Assembly (NCBI GenBank): GCA_004794785.1
Contig: SJOL01002263.1
Location: 692,380-756,379, forward strand
DNA length: 64,000 bases
Reading direction: 5' to 3'
Source of the DNA: Opisthorchis felineus
Taxonomy: Eukaryota; Platyhelminthes; Trematoda; Opisthorchiida; Opisthorchiidae
Shown here: positions 12,242 to 23,300 of the stretch, in pieces
How the letters are laid out: every line of letters begins with the position of its first letter
Numbering within the stretch: position 1 is the first letter of the stretch
Translations under genes and position numbers: made by a program
Notes under the pieces: generated by a model
The model's input: only the letters and a program-made list of their open reading frames with translations
Told to the model about the DNA's origin: nothing
The model's database searches: none

Positions 12242-15200
12242 CTGCAGAGAACCAGAAAATTCACTGGCTTTCAGGATGTCAAAATGTATTCAATTTTCGA
12301 TATCGAAGGAAACTCAGTGGCACAGTTCGGGTTTGGCTGGAGTTATTCCCATAAACCCACATCTGTATCAAAACGTGAAGGTAATTTCACCACGTGATGG
12401 GGCTGTATTTGATTAAATGTTCCTCCTGTTCTGCTGTGCATGTTAGAGTGCATTCTAGGGTGCACTACGGTGGCCGAAAATCACTGAGTTATGCATAAAC
12501 CGAACGTCTATTGATGTAACCGAAGCAAGCACATCAGTTTAGTCAGAAACAGGCGAATGTTGAAAATAAAACCATTGTAGGGAATGGGCAATGTCACTAA
12601 GACTTGTAGTATCCACTAATCCAATATAACTGGTCTTATCTACAAGTATTAGTTTTATTCAAATAGCTTTTTAGAACTTGCGTACTCCTGTACAGCCTAG
12701 ATGGCTGTCTAGCTCAAGCATCCTATTACATTTAAGTGATTTTTTGGACCGGCATGATTTTACTCCACTTGTCTTGTCGAATAAATGAGTGCAGATTTGG
12801 CAGAAACGGTCATGCCATTGAAAATCCGCCATGTATATTAAGGAATGTTAATCCCAGTTGCGACAAATCAAAATACGTTTTACACTGACACGAAAAATCA
12901 TCCCCAAATAGCGACAGACAACCGAAAAAATACCAAAGAATGGCACTCCATCATGCACAAGTCCCTGGACCAGGTCCTTCATCATATTTGGGTGAAATAT
13001 AGCTTATTAGGAGCTATCCTGGCTAATGACTTAGAAAACGTTTATGCAACTGTCACGAGCTAGAAACTACGATCTGAATCCTTCTTCTTCGGAACCATGA
13101 ATGGATGGAAGAAATAGCAGTGGTTTGATTTGGTCATTCGGATCAATAGTGGTAAATTTTGCCGCAATCTTCTCAAACTTGTTGCCAAGAACAAAACGTT
13201 AACAGTATTGACATTTTAACTGGTCCTAAATACTTCACCTAATATATACATCTGGAAGAAATCATCTTTTTATTTGCTAACCCTTACCTCCTAAGAACCT
13301 TGATCGTTTCCCGAAATTTTTGACTCACTGACGCTTGTTTCCCTTCCTCCTATTTTACATACACCTGAATGGATCTAACTGTACAAGTGATTTCTTCTAA
13401 ATATCGTATAAATTTGTGGTGCGCTGTTTAGAAGGACCGATCACAGAGAAAGAAATCTGTCCACTGCATTGTTTCCTACCACGGAGTTATGAGATTTCCG
13501 GTGGCCCGCAGTGCTGTTTGAAAGCCGTTATCTGGTCGCTGAGACGACATATACAAGACTTAGTAGAATCTAGAGATTTGATGGTATTTGCGTGACACAG
13601 CAATAACCAAGAGTCTAGTAGATGCAAGCATTCCAAACTATCTCGTCCGGACCAATGCCAATTTATAGCAACTGTCACCCAAAGTTTACCGCATGTTTAC
13701 AGATCCGACAGACCACAAAACATATGACCTATTCCGTCAGTGAGTAGGTTCGTAGCAAGCTGCTGCTAACACAGGACAAAGCCCTTCTTCGATTTATTGC
13801 AACGGCATCGGCAAACCTGAGAACGCGTGAATTTCGATGGTAAAAAAGGATAGTACACAATGAAATGAGATTTAATTGGTTTTCTGTGGCGAGCAAATGT
13901 ATGGCTATAGATGACTTCCATGATTTTCATCCTGGACTTATTGACTCAAGAGGTCATATTTTTTCTCTGGTCGGCCGGTTCACCCAATTCTTAATCATAT
14001 GATAAATTTTTTTGAAAGTTTCCGTTCAACTTTGCAAAAGTAATTTGCTTTTAACGGCAGGTTCAACGGCACATCAGGTGACTCTTTGTTTATGAGCTTC
14101 TTCAAATAAATATGCCACACGGTATTAGAATCTTCGTAGAGTAGGTTCTTGCTGGACGGCAAACTTAGGAGTATTGCTGCTCTAAACCCATTTTTTCCGA
14201 TTACTGGCCACGGGACTGATGATATAATAGGATGTGCCTACATCCAGCAGTCTCTAAATTCTAACCGTAAGATTCATATTTTCGAAAGGAAGTGACTTTC
14301 TTAACTCTGGGATTAAGTGGGGTAACCTTGGATTATGGTAGTGCAAAGGCCCACGTTGACTAACTTCTGAAATGCACTCGATAAAATAAGGTTCTTAGCC
14401 ATCAAAAAGTGGTTTACGATGATGTGAGCAGGTAGCTCGTGTCACTGATCGCGACCGTTTGCAGTGCACTAACTTTCACCAATCAGGTAAGAGGAGCTGT
14501 CAAGTGGTTCTTAGAGCGCTAGAAAGTCATTCTGTGAAGCTGTCATGTGTTGGTCCGTAAGTTTATGCGCTTAATAATAGTAGAAAGCAATTCATATTGG
14601 CTTGCCAGTCTACCTTTCTAGATGTAGCTTTGCTTATCACAGGAGATTGTTAGTATGGACTTCAAAATTATTCATGCTTTTAAAAGGATATAAAATTAGC
14701 ATGCCAATTTTACAACAGTTAAACAAAGTAAGATACATATTTCTTGCAACCGATTGTGTTTCACAGGAAAATTCAGGTTCCATAAACGGTTTGAATATTT
14801 TTACCCTGCACGACTGACTGACATGTATGTACATACGGAATCGCTACTAATAAATGTTTCAGAAATTTCTGCAGGTTATTTAATGTGGTGTGTATATCCG
14901 TTGATCAACAAAATTTCAACAATACAGCCAAATGCATTGAAACTCGCATTCAACTACACCGTGGGATATATTTTGTGGCTCACTAGATGTGGCAACTGTT
15001 GAAAAACTCGCTCTTGCAACTAGCCCTTGGGTATTGTTAGGGTTTACTTGATTGCGCTCTTCAGTAGTTTTGGAAAGCTTTATCAGGAAATTCCCCCCAG
15101 ATTTTTAACACTTCTAACGAAGGGGCAAGAGTTTGAGCAAAAGCAGTATTTCATTCAGTCCAACCGGATGATTGTTTTCATCCCGTGGTTCGCTTTTCTT

Positions 15201-15364
15201 TTAATTTGGTGACACGTTGTAATAGCATTTCCTTCCGTTTCAGGAAGGAAAATACTCCTTCATGCTCAGACGGAAGGTGAATTAATCATGAGAAATATAA
15301 AATAACTTGACCGGTGAGCTCCTTTAAGGTTTACAACGTGACATAAATGCAGATTATAACCTAC
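12242..15364. other. LLTP intron, nothing recognisable
   Basis: A 3.1-kb AT-rich intron. Scattered short open frames are interrupted and lack domain signatures. Confidence 0.65.
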
Positions 15365-15482
15365 CTTCATAAGGTGGTATCCAACTCATCACTTTCGCCG
15401 GAACATCGAAGCTTCGCTGATATTGGTCGTACAAATACATGAGTGACTTCATTCCTTCTTTTGGAACAAACATTAGTAATAC
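15365..15482 (-). CDS. LLTP exon, 39 codons
   Basis: The acceptor is TTCCTTCTGTTCAG and the donor GAAG|GTAGGT; phase is 0 in and 1 out. The peptide reads VLLMFVPKEGMKSLMY then QRSFDVPAKVMSWIPP. It joins the 12.2-kb exon in phase. Confidence 0.8.
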
Positions 15483-16018
15483 CTGAACAGAAGGAAACGA
15501 GAGGTCACCTTACTTTGTTATTATTTCCACTAGTGAAATAGATCGTCATTTGCTTGTTACAGGGATTATGGTTCTAGCTCGACTTAGATTGGACTGGTTT
15601 GCATCTTTTCCTTCTTTCAGGGTAATTTTTTCTGACTTGCTTGATGTCAGGAATGATCAAACTATTTCACACTTAATGACTTTTGACATTGTCTTCATAA
15701 TGTGCAATGTAGATGGTATATTAGTAAACAGCGTCGGTTAAGCCAGGTTCTAAGTTGGTACTGAGAACTGAACACGTGAGATGGATGGCTACAGTTTATG
15801 CGTATATAGCGAAGGGTCAAATGGTTGGATAAGGTGCCATTCTAATTAGTCACTAGATTTCTGAGGGATGTGCATTTAAACTAATCGACCGAACTACTCA
15901 GGTCGTGTACTGGCCTACCAAACCATGGCTGTTATCAACAAATAAATAGGTAGCCCATGATTCAACTCGTAGTTCTTGGCATATGAGGTTTACGCCCACC
16001 TGGGTCATCCATGTTTAC

Positions 16019-16144
16019 ATCTAACGATCGTGTAGCCGTTCTGACTCCTCTCACACCATCTGTTAAGACACTATAAGGTTGAAACGAGGCTATTCCCATG
16101 TAGTGATTTTCTGCAAGATAAACTTTTGAATATTGTGCCACTAA
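16019..16144 (-). CDS. LLTP exon, 42 codons (donor choice uncertain)
   Basis: After acceptor TTTGAAAGCGCAG the frame reads LVAQYSKVYLAENHYMG and then TDGVRGVRTATRSLD. Two donors are possible: GAT|GTAAAC at 16019, which gives phase 0 and fits the next exon, and CCAG|GTGGGC at 16000, which looks stronger but gives phase 1 and breaks the next join. I chose the phase-compatible one. Confidence 0.7.
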
Positions 16145-16191
16145 CTGCGCTTTCAAAAAGGGTTTCATAGTGGATCAGCTATGTTGCTTAC

Positions 16192-16428
16192 CTGGTTCGC
16201 TGTGGAGCGCAAGGTAGTTTTCGGTCCGAAAAAATCTTTAAGAAGGGTGGGTATGTAGGTAGTGAACTGAATTGATCCTCTATCGAAGTTGGCCTTAAAT
16301 TCATGACGTTCAGGATGGAACACCATTTGGTATGCTTCCTCAGTATGGTTGTTTATGAGTAAATAGATCAAGCGTGACCACGTCATTCTTGGTTCGGATC
16401 CGAAGACAAGTTTGTTCAGTTCTTGTAA
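16192..16428 (-). CDS. LLTP exon, 79 codons
   Basis: The acceptor is TTCTTCTCACACAG and the donor AACCAG|GTAAGC; phase is 0 on both sides. The peptide begins LQELNKLVFGSEPRMTW and includes YQMVFHPERHEFKANF and FTTYIPTLLKDFFG, a helical then mixed segment. The next exon follows after an intron of only 47 nt. Confidence 0.85.
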
Positions 16429-18712
16429 CTGTGTGAGAAGAAAAAACCATGATACATTCGTTTTCTCCAACAGTAAGAACGAATCACATGATGGTCTTCA
16501 AACTCTTAAATGGGTGAATTGCTGTGGAAAAGGGCGAGGTTAAGAAAACCCAACAGCACCATTGCTTGCAATTTTCAGGTATTTATCCGGAGCAAAACGT
16601 AACTCGTGTTGCAGTTTTTTGTCATACATTTTTCAACTGTGTCACCCTCTTGTAAATGAAGTCGGTCTGTTCCGGAAAGCCGAGAAGCACCGGATAATTG
16701 CTTCAGCTACGATGGAACCAACGTATAGTGCGCATATCGCTGGTACACATGATGCGAACATGTACGTGAAGCATAAATAGCACTGTATCCTGCTTGTGGG
16801 TTAGTTATTTTGCTGCTCGGCCAACGCCGAACGTTATGGTGTTCAGCTACTAACGACAAGCCGGTGGATCCAAATCCTCTTAGAGACTCTTAAGATGGTA
16901 ATAACGGTAGGTCGCAACAACAGCGTAGCAACCGCACATTTCCATCTGCCTTCTCAACAAGGATTTACGTGGCCTAGGGGACAAAGGCTTTAATAAAATA
17001 TTCGGATCCCCTTGCAATCTTAAATTCGTTTTGTTATGTACAAAAGCTTGTTTAGAAAGCTAATTTCTGTACCTAGTGTAAGCATTTCTCGAAAACTAAA
17101 CCAATATTAGTCAATTTAGTGTGGTAAATGCGAAAAGATCACTGTTCTGCTGTGAGCGGAATAGCATTGTTGCAGGCATCTAGAAATAAATTGCATACAA
17201 TTTCCCACATGAGTCTTAGCTATGCTGCCTACGTTTCGCATTTGTCCGGATTCATCTTCGCTGAAAGGATTTACTTCATATCAGGTGAGTTGCGGATCAT
17301 AACCACATTCAAGGATAAATCTCTTCGTGCAAAAATTCCTTGAGTTTTTCCTAGAATTTATGTATTTAATCGTCGTTGGGTGACAGGGTGCGCTTTCCTT
17401 GAGAATAGCGAAGAATGTGAGTGGAAAACAATTTAACAAAATATCCTCTCCAAATCGATTTGCTATTTATTTTCCACGAAACCGGGCCAGATTCCGGCTC
17501 CTCGGGAAATCACCGGGGTTTAATCGTCTTGAAAATTTAACCGACGGCTCCACTGGAGTTATTTATATCTATAGGTTTTACCTTCAGCATTAACGACCCT
17601 ATTCATGATTCTCATCGTTAAACAGGAAGATCTGAGAGAACTTAAAGTAGAGCGAAATTATTTATTATTTTCTTCACAGTTTACGGTCAGTACACTCAGA
17701 AGGCAAACACTGTCTTCAAACAACCAAAATGATTGGTCATGGCTAACTGTAACATCGATTCGGCTGTCGCACATCTTAATAATTTATTTTGATTACCAGG
17801 CTTGGTACAATTGGTTCATATCGAAAACGAGTGCGCCGTCTTGTCAGGTATCGAAATCACATAATTGTGCTCGGAAGATACCTGGTGCGTTCTGGCCTCG
17901 CCGCTTCCAGTAACAAGCAAAGTTCACATGATTCTTTTCTGCGGAAATGAATCATCCAAATACATCAGCTAGTTTGTAGTAAGACCTTAGTTTGTAAGGG
18001 CGCTGTGGTCTAACAGAGACATTCCTAGTTGTCTCTTACATCGCAAGAACATTGAGAAGTTAACCAATCTCCTGCCAGTCTCTGAAGGATTTGTCCTTGC
18101 ATTCAAGTATGTTACAATCCAAATTCAGAGTCAGGCTCATTGGAAGGTTGACTGAATCACCTGGGTACCATGTGGAATTTTCGAAGCAAGAACTTACACC
18201 CTTTTTAGACAAACAGTGTCACTCACCGCATGTGATTCCAGAACAAACTAATGAAATTCGTGATAGAATGGTCCTTCTTTTCTGGGAATGCACAAAAGCC
18301 ATGCTTCCCCGGGGACGACGTTAAGCACTTCTTATGGGAGTGGCCTCTATTCGGAGCAGTCTAACTTGAGTGTATTATTTTGTCGCAATTTACTGATTCT
18401 GCTGTGTACTATATGTGTCGTACATTGTGCTCTAGGGGATAATTTAGCAAGTTTCCTTTGAGAAGAACGTGCGTATTAGGTAGCTGACTTCTCACATTAG
18501 CTTCAATTTCTCGTTTTCACATCCTAATCGATTACCCAAATGGGCTTTGGTCTAGCTGCTTAACCTTGAGGGATGTGTAATGTTACCGTACCCTTTTCGG
18601 GATAGTAGTGCATTTTCGGGATTACTGTGGTTCCTGGGTCTGAAAATCATGTTTGAAACCTCAAACAAAGTTGAAAACAAGTTGTGTGTATCGCAAATAG
18701 TTTTGAGCCTAC
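16429..18712. other. LLTP intron, nothing recognisable
   Basis: Intron between the 18.7- and 16.4-kb exons. No motif, repeat unit or in-phase exon was found. Confidence 0.65.
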
Positions 18713-18797
18713 CTGACGCCTCCATTTAGGAACACTTAAAACAAAAAATTTTGTTCCTGTTTCGTGCTGGATGGAATAATTTGTTCCCAGGGGATAC
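18713..18797 (-). CDS. LLTP exon, 28 codons
   Basis: The acceptor is CACCATTCTAG and the donor CGTCAG|GTAGGC; phase is 2 in and 0 out. The only open frame reads YPLGTNYSIQHETGTKFF, then VLSVPKWRRQ. It joins the next exon (16.4 kb) in phase 0. Confidence 0.65.
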
Positions 18798-18983
18798 CTA
18801 GAATGGTGTTGCTTGTGCATTGTATATCGGTAATACGGTAGTAACAAAGATAATAGATACATTATGGAACTCTTTTAAGCTTTAGTAAAAGTTATACTTC
18901 CCCGTGTTACGACGCTCTAGGCTCTAGGTCACATTGAACCGATTAGAATGTCCCGTTTGGAACAAAGATAAGTGGGTCTGAAA

Positions 18984-18987
<4 letters not shown>

Positions 18988-19048
<61 letters not shown>
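18988..19048. repeat. (TA)n microsatellite
   Basis: About 60 bases of pure TA dinucleotide end at an N gap. It lies in an LLTP intron between two small candidate exons. Confidence 0.97.
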
Positions 19049-19054
19049 NNNNNN
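19049..19054. other. Small assembly gap (6 N) at the end of a TA tract
   Basis: Six Ns directly follow a long TA dinucleotide tract. This is a typical assembly break at a simple repeat, so the true tract length is unknown. Confidence 0.98.
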
Positions 19055-19297
19055 TGGTTAACATGTGGTGGTGCATGCACTGCCTTTAGCCGATATAAGC
19101 CAGAGGGAATGAGTGACAAGTCAGAAGCAGCATTAGGCATAATGGCATTACAAGGAGCGTCCGCGCAAGCCACTTTCTTATCATCTGTCAGTTCCTTTGT
19201 TTCAATACCGCACACTCCCATGCATAGATATATACACATATATCTCGAATCAGCATATGCCACAAAATACGATCTGTGGATATATTGCATTTTTTAC

Positions 19298-19348
19298 CGG
19301 TTATGTTTTGCAGCACAAAAGTTGAAAGCATCCACCGACTCCTTTGTT
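19298..19348 (-). CDS. Candidate LLTP small exon, 17 codons
   Basis: The acceptor is TTCATTTAG and the donor ACCG|GTAAAA; phase is 2 in and 2 out. It encodes KESVDAFNFCAAKHN, and its donor phase fits the 18.7-kb exon, giving an uninterrupted join KHN-R-YPLGTN. The exon leading into it (phase 0 in, 2 out) was not found. Confidence 0.45.
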
Positions 19349-20025
19349 CTAAATGAACTGTACATGGCAATCATTCAGGGCGCATTTCCGAATTTTACAC
19401 GTGAGCTTAGAAATTAGTTACACTAACTGGTTTGCTGAAAAGCTGCCACTATGTTTCAGACAATATTTTTTATCGAGTTTTCTCACAAGCGCTCGGGTCA
19501 GCTAGGATCCCTCGTGAGGAATAGCATAAACAGGGGATTCGGTCGAGTTTGAGTTGGCCTTTCTTGAAAACCAGTGTAATTTCATAATGAATGCGATTTA
19601 CCAGCTTCACACCAATTTGCGTTCAAACAGAACAAAGTTTGGTGAAAATTGGAGGAATACGTCTATCTGATGAGCCAGAAGGAGGGGGACACGGACAATG
19701 AGCTGTGTAAACGTTTACAGATGAGCGTTTATCGCCGCCACATTATTATACAGTAGCTTTTGCTGCGGCCAACAAACCTATTCTATCTTAAATTATGCAC
19801 CCGGAATTTCAGAAATTCGTTAGTGCCTATGTATATGTACAAGCATATGCTGTGTTTTTAGAGTGAGGCTTATGCACCTCACTAGCTACCGGATATTTTA
19901 AATGATGAACTAAGAAACCTACATTATGCTTGTCGTTTCTTACCAGAATTTCAACTCTAGTAAGGTGAAAATAAAAACTTTCGAGTAAAACAAAATAAGT
20001 TGTTAATACATTCAAGAAAACTCAC

Positions 20026-20228
20026 GGTAAATTTTGCTCCTCGCCTTATATTCTGTAGCCAATAATCAAAATATTCTCCAATTGAAGCAAGCACTCGCAG
20101 GTTTTCGAACAAGAACCCGCTAAAATCCTGTAGAATACCCAGGATTGGTGAGAGGGAATTCATATACAAGTTGTTACAAAACTCTTCGGCCCACTTGAAG
20201 ATCGTCCATCGAGTGCTGCCAAATACCT
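20026..20228 (-). CDS. LLTP exon, 67 codons, helical
   Basis: The acceptor is GATTGCTTTACAG and the donor ACC|GTGAGT; phase is 1 in and 0 out, matching the 26.5-kb exon. The peptide starts VFGSTRWTIFKWAEEF and continues with hydrophobic helices (LSPILGILQDFSGFLFENL). An open frame also extends rightward past the acceptor, but only this acceptor fits the phase. Confidence 0.8.
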
Positions 20229-20879
20229 CTGTAAAGCAATCATTCAAAGGATCCTTGTGTTTATTGGCGTATTTAATTAGTCGTCAGTGAACACAAAGCT
20301 ACCATCGTACCAGATGAAACATGAGGCGGGCTTTGTGCAGCACATTCAGTTGAAGAAATTCATAAACGAGGGAGTTAGTTAAGTCTCCCGTAAGAACCAA
20401 ATTGATATGCAAATTAGTGTACTTGTCGAGACAAAGAGACAATTAATACAAGCTTTTCTTCAAGATCCACATAGGTTACCCTCTGACATATGACAAAACT
20501 GAGATATTATCCTACATAGGCTGTACTTCGCGCAAATGCTCTTTGGACCAAACATCTACGTGGCTTCGGTTTCAATAAAAATATGGCAGGTGTCTCAGCA
20601 GCAGCACAATTGGGAGGGTGGTCCAAAGTGTCTCAAAACGAGGGAAAATACATACGTAGTCATTCGACAAACAACGTTTAGAACGTAGCCGTTGTCCTCC
20701 AGGATGCACATGTAGAGACAGGATCTTTATGGTAGGACTGTTGATGTGTGGTAACCATCCTGGAGTGGTCGCGAAGTATGTACTATGCACGCTATGGAAG
20801 CACCAGAGGACAGTGATTCTCCCAAAGATAAAAGGCCCGCGCAAATCAGGCTCCCACGGGGCGAAAAATAACCTGCAAC

Positions 20880-21648
20880 TGGAAAGCAGCCCTCGAAACC
20901 ACCGAGACAGGAAGCAGGCGAGTATTCAGCAGAGGCCCTTTTTGCAGCCCTGGACTGAAACCTGACGTCCAGCTTTTAAGTCTGCTAACCTCTCTGGTTA
21001 CACACCTCTCGGCTCCTCACCTTCGGGGGCAGCAGAGACAGTGTAGAAATGCTTGTCCACAAACTGCCTCAGCCTTTTCAACAAACTTTGCGATATCAAA
21101 CAGTCATTGTGCTTTAAACAGCGGTCCATAATCGCACTTACAGAAACCTGGCTCACACCAGATGTCTCTGACGCGGAGATCTCGATAGACGGCCACTCTG
21201 TTTTTCGAGCTGACTCAAAACGAGGAAGGGCTGGTGGGGTTGCTTTGTACCTAAATGCGGCCGTGCCCATCCCGATTGTCCTCTCTGATGCCACTCCTGC
21301 ACCTTTTGGGATGCACTGTAGATTCGAATTCTGCTGCGTGGGTCCGATTTTCTCCTTCTCGGTGTGGTCTACCGTTGCCCCTCAAGTCCTCCGGAAGATG
21401 ACCAATTCCTCATACGAACCCTTGCGCAACTCTCCTCCAGCTACCACTTCACTCATCTCTTGCTGGTAGGTGACTTCAACGCTCCAAAGGCCTCCTGGAT
21501 GGAGCTCCAGCGCGTCGGATCAAGAGGATTTTTTGCAGTGGCGCTGAACAAAGTCGTTCAACAGAGCGCTTGGACTCAACATGTCGTTGCACCCACCAGG
21601 TACCGCGCAGGCCAACAACCATCCCTCCTGGATTTGGGCAGTTAGTAA
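20880..21648 (+). mobile_element. CR1-like non-LTR retrotransposon fragment (endonuclease)
   Basis: Two plus-strand frames carry an apurinic-type endonuclease: SIIALTETWLTPDVSDAEIS and GRAGGVALYLNAAVP (21053-21310), then YRCPSSPPEDDQFLIRTLAQ, LLVGDFNAPKASW and VVAPTRYRAGQQPSLLDL (21364-21645). A frameshift separates them at about 21310-21364. The copy stops abruptly after LLDL with no RT, so it is truncated. The 150-200 bases before it, with matching stop-broken sequence, look like its 5' portion. Confidence 0.75.
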
Positions 21649-23159
21649 GAATGCGAATCGGTGCAAGATCCATTTTCTCCGTGTTTGAAAGCCCACTGTA
21701 CGGTTATTGCCCTACCCCTGCGTTCTACTGTCACGATATTCCTGGCAAAATCACTGGTGAAATAAAGTATGCATAAACAGCACTCGATTGTGAGGATACA
21801 TCGATTCTGAGGATAATCTTTTGCAGTAAACAATACCAAGAAACTGTGGACATGGTTGACTGACATACGTGTGTGAGTGTAACTGCACAATATATCCCAT
21901 TGATGGACCCTCTCGTAATGTCACAAGCAGGTTGAGGTGGGCAACATGTGCAGACAGGTAAACTGTCTTCACCCGGTGTAAACCCGAGGGAATCAGACAG
22001 TCGGCGAACGGAACACAGTGCTAAGTCCGTTAGGTGTACTCAGATCATGGCCCGTAAATGGAAACGCATGCAAAGACAACTAGAAATCGGAGACCCATAC
22101 TGTATGGGACAGTCGGACCGGTGACTCACACCAATAATTAGACGTGCGTGTGGAATGTTTATTACAAATTGGCTACAACTAGTGATCAGAGTCGTCACAG
22201 AAAGTTATTCCTAGCACCGTTGTGGGCTTCAAACTCCGGAATATTCGGATTGTCATGTCGGTTAAATTTATGCAACATACAGAAACAGTAAAACATTTTC
22301 ATGTAATGGAAAGTAAACCACGATTAAATCCAGTTAATTCAGATGACAAAGGTGATATTGACAAACCGGCGACCGAAATCTGGAGTTCTGAGTGGCAAAC
22401 CACATTGTGCTTTTACATGTTTGTTCGCTTTCTAGCAAGCATATGAAGGCGTATGGGGAACTGTTGAATATTTTTTCGCAAATTGCAGTAGACGACAAAA
22501 TGGTGCGAAGTTTCAGGAACGTTTTACAGAAAGGCACTCCGCTGAGGAGAAAAAAATTCACTGTTCACTGGTGGTCGAAATGTCTCATTAACTGAACGGT
22601 AAGTAGGGACAAAGTCAAGTCAAATATCAAATACAATGCTTCCCACAGGCTAATGGTCATACAAAGAGTCACGTGACTGATTCGATTTATGATCACCTAA
22701 TTAGCCCAGATAAAGGGAAAATGTTCCCTGGGGCTTAGCTTTAGAAGTCAAATCACATCGTTTTTGAAGACGGGGATGTTCTGTTTCTTGGTGGTATTCC
22801 ACTGTAGTTCTATGCGTTTTGAACACAATTTGCTAATTTGCATGTCTCCCATTTGTTTAATGAACTGTTTCAATAATTCTAGTTTGAGTGACTAGCTCAA
22901 AACATTAAAGTTTGTCATTCACATTCTACTGATTTTATTTTCCAGCCTTGTATTATAAACTGTTGCCACAAATATGATTTCGTTTGTCGGGACTGATGTT
23001 TTGCCCAGGCTCTCTGTCAGCATCGAAGTCTGTAATAAATTGTCAGTTCAGCGTCTAGACGCAATGGATGCCGCCGCATATCTGCTAGATTTCAAGTTTC
23101 CAATAGGGCTCTTACCCTGTAAGTAAAGTCATTCTATGGTGTAAAGCCAAGAAGCAGTG

Positions 23160-23300
23160 TGCAGCGGTTTCATCCTTGTTGGGAATCATCAGCACTATGC
23201 ATCTCACGAAATGCCAGGAGGTTTCGAACCTGCAGCGTCCCGGCTAGTAGTCGAGCGGTTAACCTTCAGCCACAACCGGCTGACACCTAGACAGGATTCA
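23160..23300 (-). repeat. tRNA-like SINE remnant
   Basis: On the minus strand an A-box-like TGGCTGAAGGTTAACC is followed about 45 bases later by a perfect B box, GGTTCGAAACC (plus 23220-23230). This is the internal pol III promoter layout of a tRNA-derived SINE. No cloverleaf with paired acceptor arms is evident, so it is not called a tRNA gene. Confidence 0.5.

Noticed and set aside
23200..23290. Genuine tRNA gene
   Set aside because: Boxes A and B are present, but I could not find paired acceptor and anticodon arms; a SINE remnant fits better.
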